From Albifimbria verrucaria (taxonomy: Eukaryota > Ascomycota > Sordariomycetes > Hypocreales > Stachybotryaceae): DNA of 64,000 nucleotides. Location: NCBI GenBank assembly GCA_020081605.1, contig JAHREC010000016.1:744001-808000 (forward strand). The letters run 5' to 3'. Of the stretch, positions 11,739 through 24,900 are shown piece by piece. The position numbers and the translations under genes were made by a program. The notes beneath the pieces were generated by a model. The model was not told where the DNA came from, did no database searches, and was given only the letters and a program-made list of their open reading frames with translations. Positions within the stretch are counted from its first letter, which is position 1; the number at the start of each line of letters is the position of its first letter.

Positions 11739-13307
11739 GATTGCGGTTCAAGCTAGTGTACTGTACAGTGCTATACAATAAACGAAAAGTCTCAAAATAC
11801 TGCACCAAATGAAAGAGATCAAGCAGCAATTAATAGACCGAAGCTGAAAGAAGATGCGAGGAGAAGGGTTCTGCTTCTTTAAGACGAAGCCACAGACGTA
11901 AGGCATGTGAAGCTACCCAAAGCGGAAACTCAAGGCTTGACGTCATTCGCCCATCCCTGCACCAAGACGCAGGCAAAATTCCAATTCCCCAAAATATCCC
12001 TTCACCAGCACTTCGTCTCTTGCTCAGCTACAAGGATGAGGTAGATCCGATCGATCTGATTGATTCAGCCGCAAGCAAATGGAGTTTCTGGATCGTCATA
12101 ACCCCAGCGAACTGGCTGACGCGGCCCGCCATGTCCAGCAAGAAACAGCACCCGGCTTAGCCCTGGTCGACAGTGGACCGCCAAGCTCGGCATGTCGGCC
12201 GTTTGTGTTTTTTTATCATTGGAGCTACCGGTAGGCTTCTGGGCAGTAGATGGGCTTGCATAGAAAGGCATCTAGAGTGTGGTATTTCTCGTCTGTTTAA
12301 AGTCGTGGCAGGTGACCTTCTAACGGGCACTAGGCCCAAGCCTCCATGACGCCCAGCAAACTGTCTTGCTCATAATGATCCGTCGATAAATCCTCACTAA
12401 GGTAAAGTGTGTCTGATCCCGCCGGGGATTGGACAGAAGAACCGGCTTATTCCCCTAGCTCGTAGCTGCAAGCTAATAGCTTCGTCCGATGACCTCAAGC
12501 CTGAGGATCATGCCCTGGCAAGCCTGGTCAGTGGGATTGCTGGGACTAGTGGCTGGCTAAAGACCTTTCTCCATGAGGATCGCAGTCACAATCTGTTGCA
12601 AACATACGTAATATTCGGCATGTCTGGTCGGTTTATGTCGGTTACCGGTACTGGATTTTTTTGCAATTGATTTACTGTATTCGGTTGAACTAATGCTGCA
12701 TCCGAGGAACAATTTCAAACATAGCCGTGCTGTCTTCAAAGTTCTTTGTTGAGCTGCGAACAAAGCACGCAGCTTGCGAGGTGTAGTGCCAGCATTCGTT
12801 TAGGGTGCCTCGTAGGGTGCAATTAATCGCCTGGAATTTGTCTTGCCAAGAAGCATGTCGCTGCAGTCATGGCTCAAGTATTGTAGTATATTACTTTGCC
12901 TCAACCTCTCGACAGGCATGGTGGTTGGTCAGTTTGTGTACAAAGACTCCCCTTACCCTCCCAAAATATCTACACTAAATGTCAAGTCAAGTCACCCCTA
13001 GTTGAGAAATTAGTAAACGCGTTTTTCGCATTTTGATTCTCGAGAAAACTATCTCCTTTGCTACTCATCACTCAACATTATTGGACTCTGCTCAGGCCAC
13101 TCCATCATGACTCTGAGACGCATCCTGCAGTCGCCATTCAACGTCATTGGACTCTGCTCAGGCCACCTATTGTAGCCCCGAGACGCATCCGTAACACAAA
13201 CCTGGGTATATCCAGCTCATTATGAAAGCAAGAGGTGCCTTGGAATAACAGGCCAACAAGAACAATCATCACCACTCTCTGTATCCATCCCTCTCCCCTT
13301 CAACCCC
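11739..13307. other. intergenic, contains a 2-copy direct repeat
   Basis: No supported gene on either strand. Short ORFs here have no recognisable content. The one structure is the direct repeat at 13080..13190. Confidence 0.4.
13080..13190. repeat. two-unit direct repeat, about 66 bp period
   Basis: ATTGGACTCTGCTCAGGCCA occurs at 13080 and 13146, each followed about 35 bp later by GAGACGCATCC (13115 and 13180). It lies upstream of nothing obvious, between two genes that converge or read away. Confidence 0.7.
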
Positions 13308-14790
13308 TTATTCAATAACCTCATCCACCCATCCCTTCCAGCTCCGCTCCGTGAGCATAATTTCCATTGAGCCAACATCCAGCGTCACCAAGACTTCGAA
13401 TTTCTCGCTGTCCTGTCTACCTGGCAGCAGTAAGGCAGCGCCCATATTCCACTGGCCCTGCACTCTGCGAATAGCATCCGGTCGGATCCCATCGGTACCT
13501 TTGTCCTCCTTGTCGCCTAATCCTGGCATCTTCCAGCGCAAGTCGGCCCCAAACTGACGCCAGGTGTTGAAACAGAAGCTATAAGCATCGCGTGGATCGT
13601 CATCGAGTCCGACAAGTCGCGGGTCGGGGCCTTGCGAAAGAGAGCTGTGCGAACAGCGACGAAATCTTCGTCAACATTCAGTATAGCGCCATTGATGTCC
13701 TGGATTATGGCACCTAAGGCTGGGTAGGCGATATCTGGGTCGATGTTGCATGCTGCCATTATGGTATTGATGTCGATTTTGATCTTGGGAAGGGCGACCA
13801 CGTTGCCGGCACTCGCCCCCATGACATCCGTGTACGCACGACGTCTCCAGTTAAGACAGATCGTGAGGCATGCGTTCTTGGTAGATGCCATCTCATCTAG
13901 CGGTGAGCCCAGATAGTCGGTGGGGTTGTAGAGGCGGGCTTTGGTGACATGGGCCCAAGTGATTGCCGCTAGGCAAGTAAAGGTGGAAGGTAGACGACCG
14001 CCAGAAGAATTGCCGAATTTTCGCAAAAGAAACAGTTTGAGGTCGTTGATCTTCTGAGTGCCAATGACAAAGATGCGGCCGGTCTTCTCGATGGCCTCCA
14101 AAGGCGTGCCTGTGAGCTGGACAGGGTAGCTAGTTGGGCCAGTGGGCGAGGGGAGGAGGCGAAACTCATCACAAAGTCCAAGGAGATGGTCGAAAGTGGC
14201 GAAAGCATACTTTGGCTGAACGGGCGCGTTGAACTTGTCAACAATGTCACGGTGAATATCGTCCGGATCTTGGCAGTTAACAGTTCCGGTCGGGTCCCGT
14301 GTCAAATCAGCAAAGGCGCTGATGTAGTCGTGGATGCCACAGCCATCGGAGATAGAGTGATGGCTGTAGATGCAGAGGAGCAAGCCACCGTCGATCACTC
14401 TGGCCTGGACTTGGAGGACTGGGATGCCTCGCTGGTCCTCGAGCAGCTTGCAGGGAAGGTCGAACGAAGGGTCGACAAATGCCTTTGCGGGGAATCCTTC
14501 AGCCTTCAGCTGCGAATAAGTCCAGCCAAAGGTGTCTCGCTGGTCGAGGACTTGGAGTGTGATTTTGGATTGGATATCAATGGCGACATAAACGCGACCC
14601 TTAGGCTTGGACGGAAGAAAAACTGTACCTGCGAGGTGTGGGAGATGGTTCGACAGTCTGTCGAGGGCCATACCAAGGTGCCTTTTGAGGGCTCCGAGGT
14701 CTCCGTCTTGTTGGAAGGGAAAGCAATGCCACTGACGGACATAGACCCTGGGGCTGCCTGATTCCAGGTACTCAAGATTCGAGTCTCCAT
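13308..14790 (-). CDS. BAHD / trichothecene 3-O-acetyltransferase-like acyltransferase, about 494 aa
   Basis: Intronless. ATG at 14790. A one-base break in the CC at 14787 leads into the family's N-terminus (SGSPRVYVRQWHCFPF), then HLPHLAGTVFLP and the catalytic HHSISDGCG (HxxxD) motif near residue 165. The C-terminal lobe NTWRQFGADLRW and the end GWVDEVIE lie one frame over; a second one-base shortage in the GGGG run at 13626..13629 explains this. The DFGWG-like second motif is not clearly seen, as in other fungal Tri101/Tri3-like members. Expected activity is CoA-dependent acyl transfer to a hydroxyl or amine of a small molecule, in the cytosol. No PKS, NRPS or terpene synthase lies nearby, so there is no evidence of a biosynthetic cluster. 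Confidence 0.8.
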
Positions 14791-15656
14791 GGTAGCGACA
14801 AGCCCGAGTTCATTTAGGCAAGAGACTCAAAAAGAGAAAACGGGAAGAATGAAACTCTGTCGCGTGGTGGAGTGTGTCGGTCACTGGAGGTGTATGTTGA
14901 TGATGTGTGGGGATCGAAGGCTTTGCGGTGTATCAGCACTTGGGCTTCAAGGATTACATTTCTCCGATTTCATATCCAGGATTGAAAACTGCGGGGTGCT
15001 CCTGTGGCCAATCACTAATCGGTTTTTCTATTATTGTCTTCGGCTGTTTTGCAAGGGTCTGTCGCCCATGCTATCAAACCAGCTACTGGACCACGAACAG
15101 CAGAACTACTATGCGATCGCCCACACGACAACGCTGAGGATCCTGTTTTGTTTCGCCATTGTGAAGGATTCAAAAGGACGATAGTGGTGAGATGAGGTGG
15201 GCTCTACGAGATGTTTTCATAATGGAATGATAACATTGTTCACTAAGATAATGATGTTATTCACAATGCACGACGTTACCTGGGTCTGCAAGGCAACAGA
15301 GCCACATTTAGAAAGCGGTCACGCACAACTTTGGTACAGCAGCAAAATTCCAATTTCTGTTCAAAATTATTGTGCTCTTCATCGAATTGCCCAGGGTGTG
15401 TAAGTGAGGCGTTGCTGGGGTGCTTTGTTGGCCAAGGTGAGGTGAAAGCGATGCTGCCAGCTGTAAGTGTAAGTGGCAGCTGTCGGTTTAAGCAGCCCAT
15501 CCCCTTCTTATTCTCTGCTCGTTTCTTTCATCCGTTCCCCCTTCTCCTTTTCCATCATTCGTTCCCACTTCTCTTCCTCCATCGCCTATTCCCACCTCTC
15601 TTTCTCAGTTACCCAAACCTTCATTTCCTCTATCATTCGCTCTCTTAATCGACAAC
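14791..15656. promoter_or_regulatory. intergenic, CT-rich core promoter near 15490-15650
   Basis: The stretch 15490..15650 of the + strand is strongly pyrimidine-rich (runs such as CTTCTCCTTTTCCATC), the usual look of a highly used filamentous-fungal transcription start. It leads directly to the ATG of the mini-gene at 15657. Nothing else is recognised. Confidence 0.4.
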
Positions 15657-15827
15657 ATGGATCGTTATGATGTGCCAAGAGACGTTCGGGTCTCTAACCC
15701 AAGAGCAAAACCGTAAGCATTTTTCATCTCTTCTCCTCTTGCCGCAACACTCAACTAACTCTATCCCAGATTCGTGTTCACACGAGGTACGCCATTCGTG
15801 AAACCAAAAGCCAGACACTTTCCATGA
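15657..15827 (+). CDS. spliced mini-gene, 37 aa, unknown
   Basis: Exons 15657..15712 and 15770..15827. The intron has a GTAAGC donor, an AACTAAC branch site and a CCCAG acceptor; splicing keeps frame and gives a basic 37-residue product starting MDRYDVPRDVRVSNPRAKP and ending at TGA 15825. Support is the strong promoter-like pyrimidine tract immediately upstream and the well-formed intron. An alternative second splice (donor near 15786, acceptor near 15863) would give a slightly different C-terminus. No homologue is recognised. It could also be the 5' end of a non-coding transcript. Confidence 0.35.
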
Positions 15828-18469
15828 TGGTTACCATGTATTGCTCTTATGCTGACTTGAAGATGTACGCGAGTAGACTGGGGCCTTGGCAAACCGATCA
15901 TTGACCAGGTCGAAGCCGTAGTCAACAAGCGAGTAGAGCAGGGCTAGGAACCAGCTGAACTCTTGCGACGGGCTAAGTCTATGAAGCTGTTCATAATCCC
16001 AATGAGTATAGAGGATTGTTGGACCTATTGCTTGGTCTACGTTCTTGAGCGTCGGGGTAAGTGGCTTCCTCTCACTATACAGTTACGAAGACTGACGATA
16101 TAAGTCCCCGCCCACCACCCACCGGTTCCAAAGCGCCTCGTGCGCTGCTTACCAGCCATGCAGGAATAGCTTGGAACACAACGAGCATTTTCCGTACACC
16201 CTAGAGTCCCGGCTTTGAGGGACTGAATTCTGGTTTCGGTCTGCCACTTATAAGGCTCGCATATCGCCTAGTCACTACTATTTTGAATTTCGTTCGGTAT
16301 TTTGTTTTGCTTCCAAGTCTGCCCAAACGTGCGCTCTTGTTCTTACGTTCTTGCTGGATGGGCTTTGCTTGGTCAAGACGATCCGATTTGCTTTTGCTGA
16401 GGTTGGTCAGTTTGGATCAGGGCTATTGTCTCTAGAAGCTCACGCTGGGCATCAAACAGCGGCTTAGAGTCAGAGGCGAAATGGGTATTATTGTACCAAA
16501 AGGATAGTCTCCAAATCCAAGTAGGGTACGCTAGCTGCCGCGTGAGTCTCATCTCATTCTCATCATTGCGTCTACAATGTGTATCATTGCCTCTGAATGT
16601 CTCCCATACTCGGAACCTTAACAACAGTAGGACATTACCCTTAGAAACCAGCACCTCCCCAAAGGCCAGTTTTGTATTTGTGGACAGTGTCAGAAGTTAG
16701 CTGGAACAGCGCCTCTAGTAGTAGTCCTGCGGCTGACTGTCATGAAGTAGATAATTATAATTGACTCGACGCTGGAAAAGCAGCCGAGATAATCACAATT
16801 TGGCCGGCAGACGCGAGGCACAGAAGGTGTATGACATTCATATCAAGTAATTTAAGACCTACTAGGAAAATAAACAAGTCAAATACTGTAGATAATATCT
16901 GCTTGGATGGGACAAACCCACAGATATATAGATGGATAATTTGGTTTGGTCATACCAGATGAAAAAAATTGATGTTACCGATCAAGACTGCTTGCATGTG
17001 GTGCGAATTTCTTTGTTATTTTGCAGCTTTTTCAATTGGCCAGATTGCCTGTCACTTGGCTTGGTATTATTTCCAACCTCTCTTTCGTCCTCACTACCCC
17101 AGACTAATTTGCAGTATAGTACTCTACCGGCACACAATAATATTGATTTTTTCCACTACTTCTCACTCTCAGATGACTGTCCAATCTCTTTATTTCAGTG
17201 TTCGTTCGTGCTACTTACAATACCGTACCGTCCTACCGATATCCAGTGGCTTCAACGGGCTTTGTCTGTGCATCTTCTGGAGCTAGGAAGGTGGCGTTTG
17301 CCGCCTCTGATTTAGCCAGTTCAAGTTTCTTTGTTCAGCATAACACGAGCAAGCTTACAGAAGCGTAAGTCATTCTACTCACTATCTCGTGCGCAATCCC
17401 TGGCGCTGTTCAGGAACGCGGGTTGGGTGCTCTCCCGTTACATATCACTCGTTAACCCTGCATTGTACAGTAGCCCTTGACAGAAGGTATTCATGCTTTG
17501 ATGCCTCGCATGAACGACGATTCCGATTCTGTGGCATCCGATTATAACGCTAAATCATGATCACAGACACCCTCTTCGTGCTACGAACCCACAGAACCTG
17601 GTCCGACGTACTTGTTATCTCCAGGGCCACGATCAACGATCTGAGACAGACCCTACAATGCCCCAGGCAACCCGAATCCCCAAGTCCCGAGACTGGGAAT
17701 GCGAATTTCTCCCTCTCCATATGTCTAAGCACCGAATATGGGGTCTCCCAAGATCGAAGGAGGCTCTGAGACACGGTTCGTCCTTGGCGTCCCTCTACCC
17801 TAGAAGAGCGTGTCGGCACGGATCGCGGTTTAATCAGGCGATTTGCTGCGTGGGCGCATGCTAGCAAGTCGCGCCGGGAGCCTGGCCCTTCCCTCCGACA
17901 TCGTGTCGCCGCATTCCCCACACTTGGGCGCCAGCCTGGCGCACAATGCAAATACCTTCTCAACCTCTCGGCCCAGAGATCGTCCTCGACATTCCCAAGA
18001 TGGGCTCCCTTTGGAGTAAGGCGAAAGCTGAAGAGATATGAGGCGCTCCCTGTCTGAGATCCTACCAAATTTCGGTTTTGAATGTGTTTGAAGCGCACCA
18101 ACGATATATCAATCGCGGATATTGGGCAGCGTCCGACAACTCGCTTCGATTCGTACTCAAACATCCGGAGCAAAGATCGCGACGCCTTCAGGCCAACCAA
18201 TATGAGTTAAGAAGCCCAATCTACATTCCACATCTATCCCTTCTAGAGGGACGCAGAAAGGCTAGACAAAATATCTGTCTCAGCATACATCCGGCGCCAG
18301 ACGTTGATGTAACAGCCTCATCATCAAACATGGATCCTTAGACATATATAAGTCCTTTCCAGCACCTTTGACAGGCAGGGAATGCGGTGACTGTATGTCA
18401 CTCAGGACTGATCTCACTACCATTAGTGCGTGCTTTCACTTGTAGCAGATCCCCAAAAAGTACGTCAAG
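15828..18469. other. intergenic, no recognised gene
   Basis: About 2.6 kb. Several short ORFs are present on both strands, the longest about 216 codons on the - strand near 17550..18200, but none has a recognisable motif or codon pattern. The part 17560..18300 is more GC-rich than its surroundings. The end is the promoter of the esterase gene. Confidence 0.35.
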
Positions 18470-20229
18470 ATGATGGCTCTGCAAACTGCCATCCTGGCGT
18501 TATCGCTGGTGGTTGGCACGCTGGCCGAGGACATCAAGCAACAAGCAGCCAATGTTACATTCAAAAACTCCATGTCCAACATCAACTTCGCCGTCGTAAG
18601 CTACCCTGGTGGTACTGTCATTGGTGCGGCGTCGACGATCGAATCGTTCAATGGCATCCCCTACGCAGATCCTCCCGTTGGGGACCTGCGTTTCAGGCCT
18701 CCTCGAAAGCTTTCCAAGCACCTGGGGCATTTGATGGCACGGGAACCGCTGCTGCTTGCCCTCAGATGCCAGCGTATGCTGATCCGGCTACTCTGGAGGT
18801 CCTCAGAGCGGGTTCGCCCCTCGTTGTCGACAACCAAGCGATCATTCCTCCCGCTGACTCCGGTCAGGAAGATTGCCTTACAATCACGATTCATCGCTCA
18901 CTTAATACCAAGACTGGCGACAATCTCCCAGTGCTCTTTTGGATTTATGGTGACGGCTTTGCGTTCGGCTCTACGAGGCAGGTCAACGCTACCCGCCTGT
19001 TGCACTTTGCCGAACGCCGTGGTCAAAAATCATTTTTGTCGCTGTCAACTATCGAGTTAACGGGTTTGGCTTCATGGGTGGCTCCGAGATTCTCAAAGAG
19101 GGCAGCGCCAATGCCGGTCTTCTCGATCAACGCATGGGGCTCGAGTGGGTGGCCGACAACATTAAAGCTTTCGGTGGTGACCCCGACAAGGTCACCCTCG
19201 CAGGCGAGTCCGCCGGTGCAATTTCCGCCTTTAACCAGATGGTCTTGTTCAACGGCAGTGCTGCCGATTACAACGGCAAGCCCCTCTTTCGCTCTGCTTA
19301 TTTGAGCTCTGGTAGCATAACGCCCACAGATCCTGTTGACTCTCCCAAGGCTCAGTCTGTCTTCAATACAGTCACCAGGAAAGCTGGCTGTGTTCCTAAC
19401 ACGAGCGACACCCTTCCCTGCCTTCGTCGCAAGTCTTTCAAGGCTTTGTGGGAGGCCATCAACTCAGTCCCCGACAGCTTTCATATAACTCCCTTGCTCT
19501 ATCATACCTACCCCGGCCAGATGGGCATGTCCTGCCAGCAAGTCCCGATGTTCTCGTTCAAGAAGGCAAGATACATGCTGTGCCCATGATCCTCGGGAAT
19601 CAAGAGGATGAAGGAACCATTTTCGCTACCGCGCAGAAAGACATTACATCAACAGACATGCTCATCAAGTATCTCGAAGACAGTTATTTCACTCATGCGA
19701 CGCCAGAGACCATCCGAAAATTTGTTGACACCTACCCTCTCACTTCTACAGCGGGAAGTCCGTTCCGAACCGGCTATTTCTGGGACACTATATATGGAGT
19801 CCTCAAGCCTGGCTACAAGCGACTCGCGGCGCTTCTGGGGACGTTACCTTTACACTTACCCGTCGCCTCGCCATCGAGAAGGTCCTGGAGTCCAAACCAG
19901 AAACCCCAATCTGGTCGTACTTCAATTCATACTACTACGGGCAGTGGCAGCTCGGCACGCATCACGGTTCCGGCCTTGACAAGCTGTTCAAAATGGAGGA
20001 CTTCGGGTCCAACAGCACTCGTACATACCTCCTAAACTTCGTCTATAACCTAGATCCTAATGTCGGCGGCGGCGGTGTTGGCGGCAGGATATTCCCAAAG
20101 TGGCCCCAGTGGGCAGAGGACAGGCAACTCCTTTGGACCAACGCAACCAGAATCGGATTCTTGCGTGACGACTTCAGAAACGCCAGCTACAACTTCTTCA
20201 AGGATAATATTAAGAAACTATACTACTAA
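18470..20229 (+). CDS. secreted type-B carboxylesterase / lipase, about 587 aa, four frame breaks
   Basis: Intronless; ATG 18470 (a second ATG follows directly). Signal peptide: MMALQTAILALSLVVGTLAE. Family marks in order: FNGIPYADPPVGDLRFRPP; EDCLTITI; oxyanion-hole strand VLFWIYGDGFAFG; VNYRVNGFGFM; the nucleophile motif GESAG (about residue 245); RSAYLSSGS; and the C-terminal THHGS segment expected to hold the catalytic histidine. Breaks, each one base short in a homopolymer, are at 18724..18727 (G), 19025..19029 (A), 19479..19481 (T) and 19837..19840 (G). All four restore family motifs. An alpha/beta hydrolase secreted to hydrolyse esters; the substrate cannot be told. Stop TAA 20227. Confidence 0.85.
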
Positions 20230-20506
20230 TGTGTCGGGGCGTCGATCAGCAGCTACGAGTTTATGATTTCTGTATTGGAATTATGTGATTGAGCAGTTTT
20301 CCGCCTTCGAGCGAAGATATGTAATGACAAGACTTATGTTTAACGATGATACAAATACACGATGTTTGCGCAAGTGTCACACACTTCTCAGTATTATATG
20401 ATAATAATTCATTCAAGACGTAATACAGCCAATTTCTGTAGAGTCATTAGTGGTGGCAGAAACACCCTCCAAATCACAACATACCCCGTCTAACTGTTAA
20501 ATGGAT

Positions 20507-21902
20507 CTACCCTGACTTAGTCGCTGACGCAGTGCTAGGCCTTGGGCCCAGTCCTGATTCTTCGTAGATGGCATCGATGGTGCGCATCTGGCTGATACTG
20601 TCCTCAGCATCGACCCAATGCACGGGCTCCTTTCCTTCAACATTGTCCACAAACGCCTCAAGCTGGTATCTGCCCTGCTGTCAGTACAATTCCTTGTCTA
20701 CTAGCAACAAAACGTACCTGTATGTGCTCCACCAAGGCTCTGATCGAGGACCCCAAGATGGGCCGAACGAGTAGTGCTTCTGGGTATGAGTTTGGCCGGT
20801 TCTCTTGTCTGTGATCTGGATGTAGTGGTAGATGTGAGGCATCATAAAGCTAGGCTCGTTAGTTAGAATATGAACTTGTTTTCTGGTTGAGTTTAGTGTT
20901 CATATCTTACTTGTAATAGTAAATCGTTGCATGCTCCAGGTCAATGCGGATAGAAGGCAACTCCCAAACTTTAGGAATGATAGAACCCTGGAACGCCTGG
21001 TTCATATCGGTCAAGATTTCACTCTCGACAACACCATGTCGCGTCTCGAAGCGCATACGAGCTTCCATCGCCTCGTCCACTCGTGGGTCTTCCGAGAATT
21101 GCCTGGCCTTCGCGTACTCAATATCCATCGGAATATCCGCATCCAGGAAGTATCGCGTTGCCGAGATTGTGTATGTCATGTCCATTAAGCTACCGCCGCC
21201 CAGATCCCACTTCCATCGGATATCAGATTTGGGCACCGTGCCGGCAGGGCTGGTCATGCGCGCAAAGGTTGACTTCACTCGACCGTAGCGGCCACTGGTG
21301 ATGAGAGACTTGACGACATGTGCCGCGGGATGGAATCGCCAGTGGAAGGCCTCGACGGCGATGCGGTTGTGCTTCTTGGCGCACTCAAAGATGGTGGTGG
21401 CTTCGGTAGCGTTCGAAGATACGGGCTTCTCAATCAGCACGTGCTTACCAGCAACAATGGCTTTCTGGGCCCATTCTAGAATATGGACTATTAGTAAATT
21501 CGGATGGAGAGTGGCTAATCGACCTACTAACCAGCGTGTAGCCCATTAGGCAAAGAGATGTAGACAGCATCGATGCTACGATCAGCAAGAAGCTCATCGT
21601 AAGATCCATATGCCTTTTCGATATTGTATGACTTTGCGGCTTTCTGCGCAGTTCGCAGATCACGCGACGCGATCGCCGTGATGACGGCGCCAGGGTGAGT
21701 CTCAACAGGATGGATCAATCCCGCCGGGTTAATCATAGCCGTGGAGATAATGCCAAACTTGACTGGGTTTTCGTTCTTTCGCCCAGCCTTGACGCTTGGT
21801 CTAGACTCCAGCCATTGCTGGAGGAACGTGGTGATCTGCTGGAGGTTAGACTGTTGTTGTATCCCACGCAGGAAGAAGACGAACCTGTAATACCATAGCC
21901 AT
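20507..21902 (-). CDS. Gfo/Idh/MocA NAD(P)-dependent oxidoreductase, 394 aa, four introns
   Basis: Exons 21902..21885, 21838..21532, 21475..20911, 20849..20718 and 20669..20507; all junctions keep frame with no base correction. A six-codon first exon (MAMVLQ) precedes the Rossmann domain (VKFGIISTAMINPAGL, then ITAIASRDLRTAQKAA and AVYISLPNGLHAEW). The family's EKPVSSNATEA motif (about residue 150) and the C-terminal alpha/beta domain (GRVKSTFARM, WDLGGGSLMDMTYT) follow. Length and motifs match dimeric dihydrodiol / D-xylose dehydrogenase-like proteins: NAD(P)-linked oxidation of a sugar or diol in the cytosol. Exact substrate unknown. The acceptor of the last intron could also be eight bases upstream; I chose the one giving YRYQLEAF. 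Confidence 0.85.
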
Positions 21903-24900
21903 TTTGTCTGATGTTTGGTGAACTGTTCAATTCAGGATAATTATTTTGCTTTCATGTGCTCAATCAATAATATCAGCGATTTATCGTGTTTAGCACGACG
22001 CAATGAGTGCTCTTATCTCGAGTGACGTCTATGATGTGTCTTGCACGTCACCACTGGCTCACTCTTAAGACACCATTGGAGCCCAGCGAGCATTAGAAAG
22101 CACGTAATCCATATATCGTAATCAGGTTTATTGAGTGTAATTATTGATTTCACAGTATGTATCTGCGCCTGCTGTACTAGGGAAGTATCTCCATCCTTGC
22201 TGCCAAAGTGCCACGATATCACGATCAGAGGTTTGCTCAGATGTTTCTGTACATAACCGACAGGTACAGCTGATTTTTAAGAAGCCACAGTACTGCCTAG
22301 TTTGAAACAATTTCTATTTCGCTACAGATTTAGCTCCTTTAGTCAAAGTTTCTGTATTGAGACCTCTGTTTGCATCCATCCTAATTGCGACCATTCCCAA
22401 CCTCTCACTGCCTAACCTATACCATACCTTCACGAAGATGTTCATTCGAAAGGCATGCCAGAACTCGACAAGACGTTCAATTGCATGGCAGAAGATAAGT
22501 AAATTGTTCACGTAACCCGAAGTAATTGATTCACCCAAATCATATTACGTGTTGTGATGCCCATCCTCGGAAATCCTTACAAACTAGGCATTTTGGAAAA
22601 CCATTTTCAATCATGACTGACGATACCCAGCGATAGGTTCTCAGTTTCAGCATTCTCCACATTGCAGCACCATCACTGCCATGAACCTAGCAGTGTATGT
22701 ATGCATGTCATGTCTGACATCAGAAGCCAGAGGAATGAAGGATCATGCCCGTCATCCAGTTCACAGAGAGGATCACTTCAAGGCTGTCACATCGACACCA
22801 CCTCTCCAATAAGCACTCGCCGAGTTGAATCACACCCAAAGACAATTATAGACACGTACATTCTTTGAAACAAGAAATGCCGTTGCTACGTACATATCAA
22901 AACCCAAGGATTCACACAAGGCATTCAGACTTGCTCAAAGGAGCTCGAGTGTGCCTCGGGTACCGCACTGCCACAACCGAGACCAAGGCCCGAACAGACA
23001 GCACCCTCTACGGTTTCATCGGCATGAAGAACTTCCCCGCGCATAGGATGAGTTCGCCGTGCAGGATGGGAGAAGCACTGACTTCCTCGTGATCCTACCA
23101 GTGGCGAGAGGGGCACGTTCCCAGTGCAACAATACGGGCTTACCATTGAGAAGTGCTGCGCGCGAACTACATACCGACCAGAGAGCGATTCAAGTTCACG
23201 GGCCATGTCGCAACCCGTACTCTGCCCAGTCAACAGTCAGGGCGTTCTGGGCGCATCGTTGACTTTCACGGCAGCATCCTCCTCCCTCTCGGCCGGAATG
23301 GCAACACCACCGCTCACGTCCCCACACACATCCCCGTTCGCGAGAGGAAAAAGCGTAGCGAGGCGACCCTTCAGATGCACAATCGCACAGTTGAAACGCA
23401 GCGGCCGCTAGCCGACCTGCCATCGTCGCTATCGTCGCAGCCAACGTGTGCGGCCACATGGGCGTTGGCTCTCCCGTGACTCCGCTGCGTGTAACTCTGT
23501 CCCTTGTCGACCGCATCTATTGCCCACGTGTTACCTGCCTAGGTCAGCTTTCCCCTCAGGCGACGGAAGGATGCATTCTTGGAGTGGAACAATCCTGAAG
23601 TGTACTCGAAGGATTCGAGAATGACCCCTCGCTTGAAAGAATGGACTGTCCCCACGCTGTTGTCTTTCCATTTCTGGGGTAAACCTGTGTCTCGTTAACG
23701 TGCCGATCCCAGGGTCGGCGCAAGCTGCAATGTCCATCTCCCGCTCACCTCGGCTGTCGCAGGTCACGTTGAGAACCACAAGCCCAAGTGGGATAATGCA
23801 CTGTGAGCGCATACAATGTTGCGCTCGTACGCGGGAGCTGGCCAGCGCCAGTTTCAGGGCACGGTAACTTCGACGCTTGCAGCACAATCGGTGTACGCAT
23901 CCATCGACTGCCACTCCCGTACACCGACCTTCATCTCCACGTTGACGGGCAGAGCAGCCACCCACGCGAGCACGCGTACCTCAGATCCGCCCACGAGGTG
24001 AAGACCTAGGGCCTGGGCCAATGAGTGGGCGCCACACTCGCGGCAGCCCACATCTCAACTCCGCCAGCCCTCGTGGCTTTTTTTTCTGGGCTGAGGATGG
24101 GAAATTATCACGGCAAGCCATTGACGTGAAACCCGCGTGCTGGTCTGAACTTTGAGTCGACTGCAAGGGGCGGTGACAATGATCAGCTCGAGAAACGGAA
24201 GCAGGACTGAAAAATTTTCATGTCAGCCTCCTTGGTTCATGACGGATCACTACAGAACCATCATAGCTGCTCGCTGACACTGCTCAGAGGTGGGTAACAC
24301 ACACCGTACAGTGTCATAGTTGGATCACCAGCCACGAAACCATGTTAGACGTTACTCCAACGCGCAAGTAACTCAATGCCTCTATGCTTGATCTGGTGTC
24401 CTCGGCGTCCTACGGCTATGTCGAAGCCAACCTCGAGACTGTGGCAACCGTACCTAGAGCAGCCCACGACGTCAAACTGGCGTAATATCATCGAAGGTGC
24501 TGGAATACTTCAATCCAAGACCCAGCTTTCGCAGGATCTAGCCATTTACGTTGATGCTCGCCAACACTCCCCGGCCCGTTGGCTGGCTTGTTTCATGAGG
24601 AAAAAAGCTTTTCCCCGAACCAACCCTTGCAAGATCAATTCCGCTCCGCTCCTCGGGAAGTGGTTTTTTCGCGCGAGAACAAGACTAACAGGTGCTCTCC
24701 CAATCTACCTTGTCATCATTGAGCATGGGGGCTATGTTGAAACCTTGAAAGAAGAAATTACAATTGTCGATCATCTGCTTCTCAAACCCGCCAAACAAGA
24801 TAACTTTAGCGAAACCCTGGTTATCCCAGGTCTGTGGGACAGGAAGCGAAATACCAGCGGGTTGGGAAGTCGACGTCACGTCGCGGCTCTGCCTTGGCTG

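Noticed and set aside
14186..14761. 191-codon ORF on the + strand
   Set aside because: Antisense shadow of the acyltransferase.
17550..18200. 216-codon ORF on the - strand
   Set aside because: No motif or recognisable family; overlapping frames are similarly open.
13308..21902. Secondary-metabolite cluster around the acyltransferase and esterase
   Set aside because: No backbone enzyme, P450, transporter or cluster regulator lies between or next to them.
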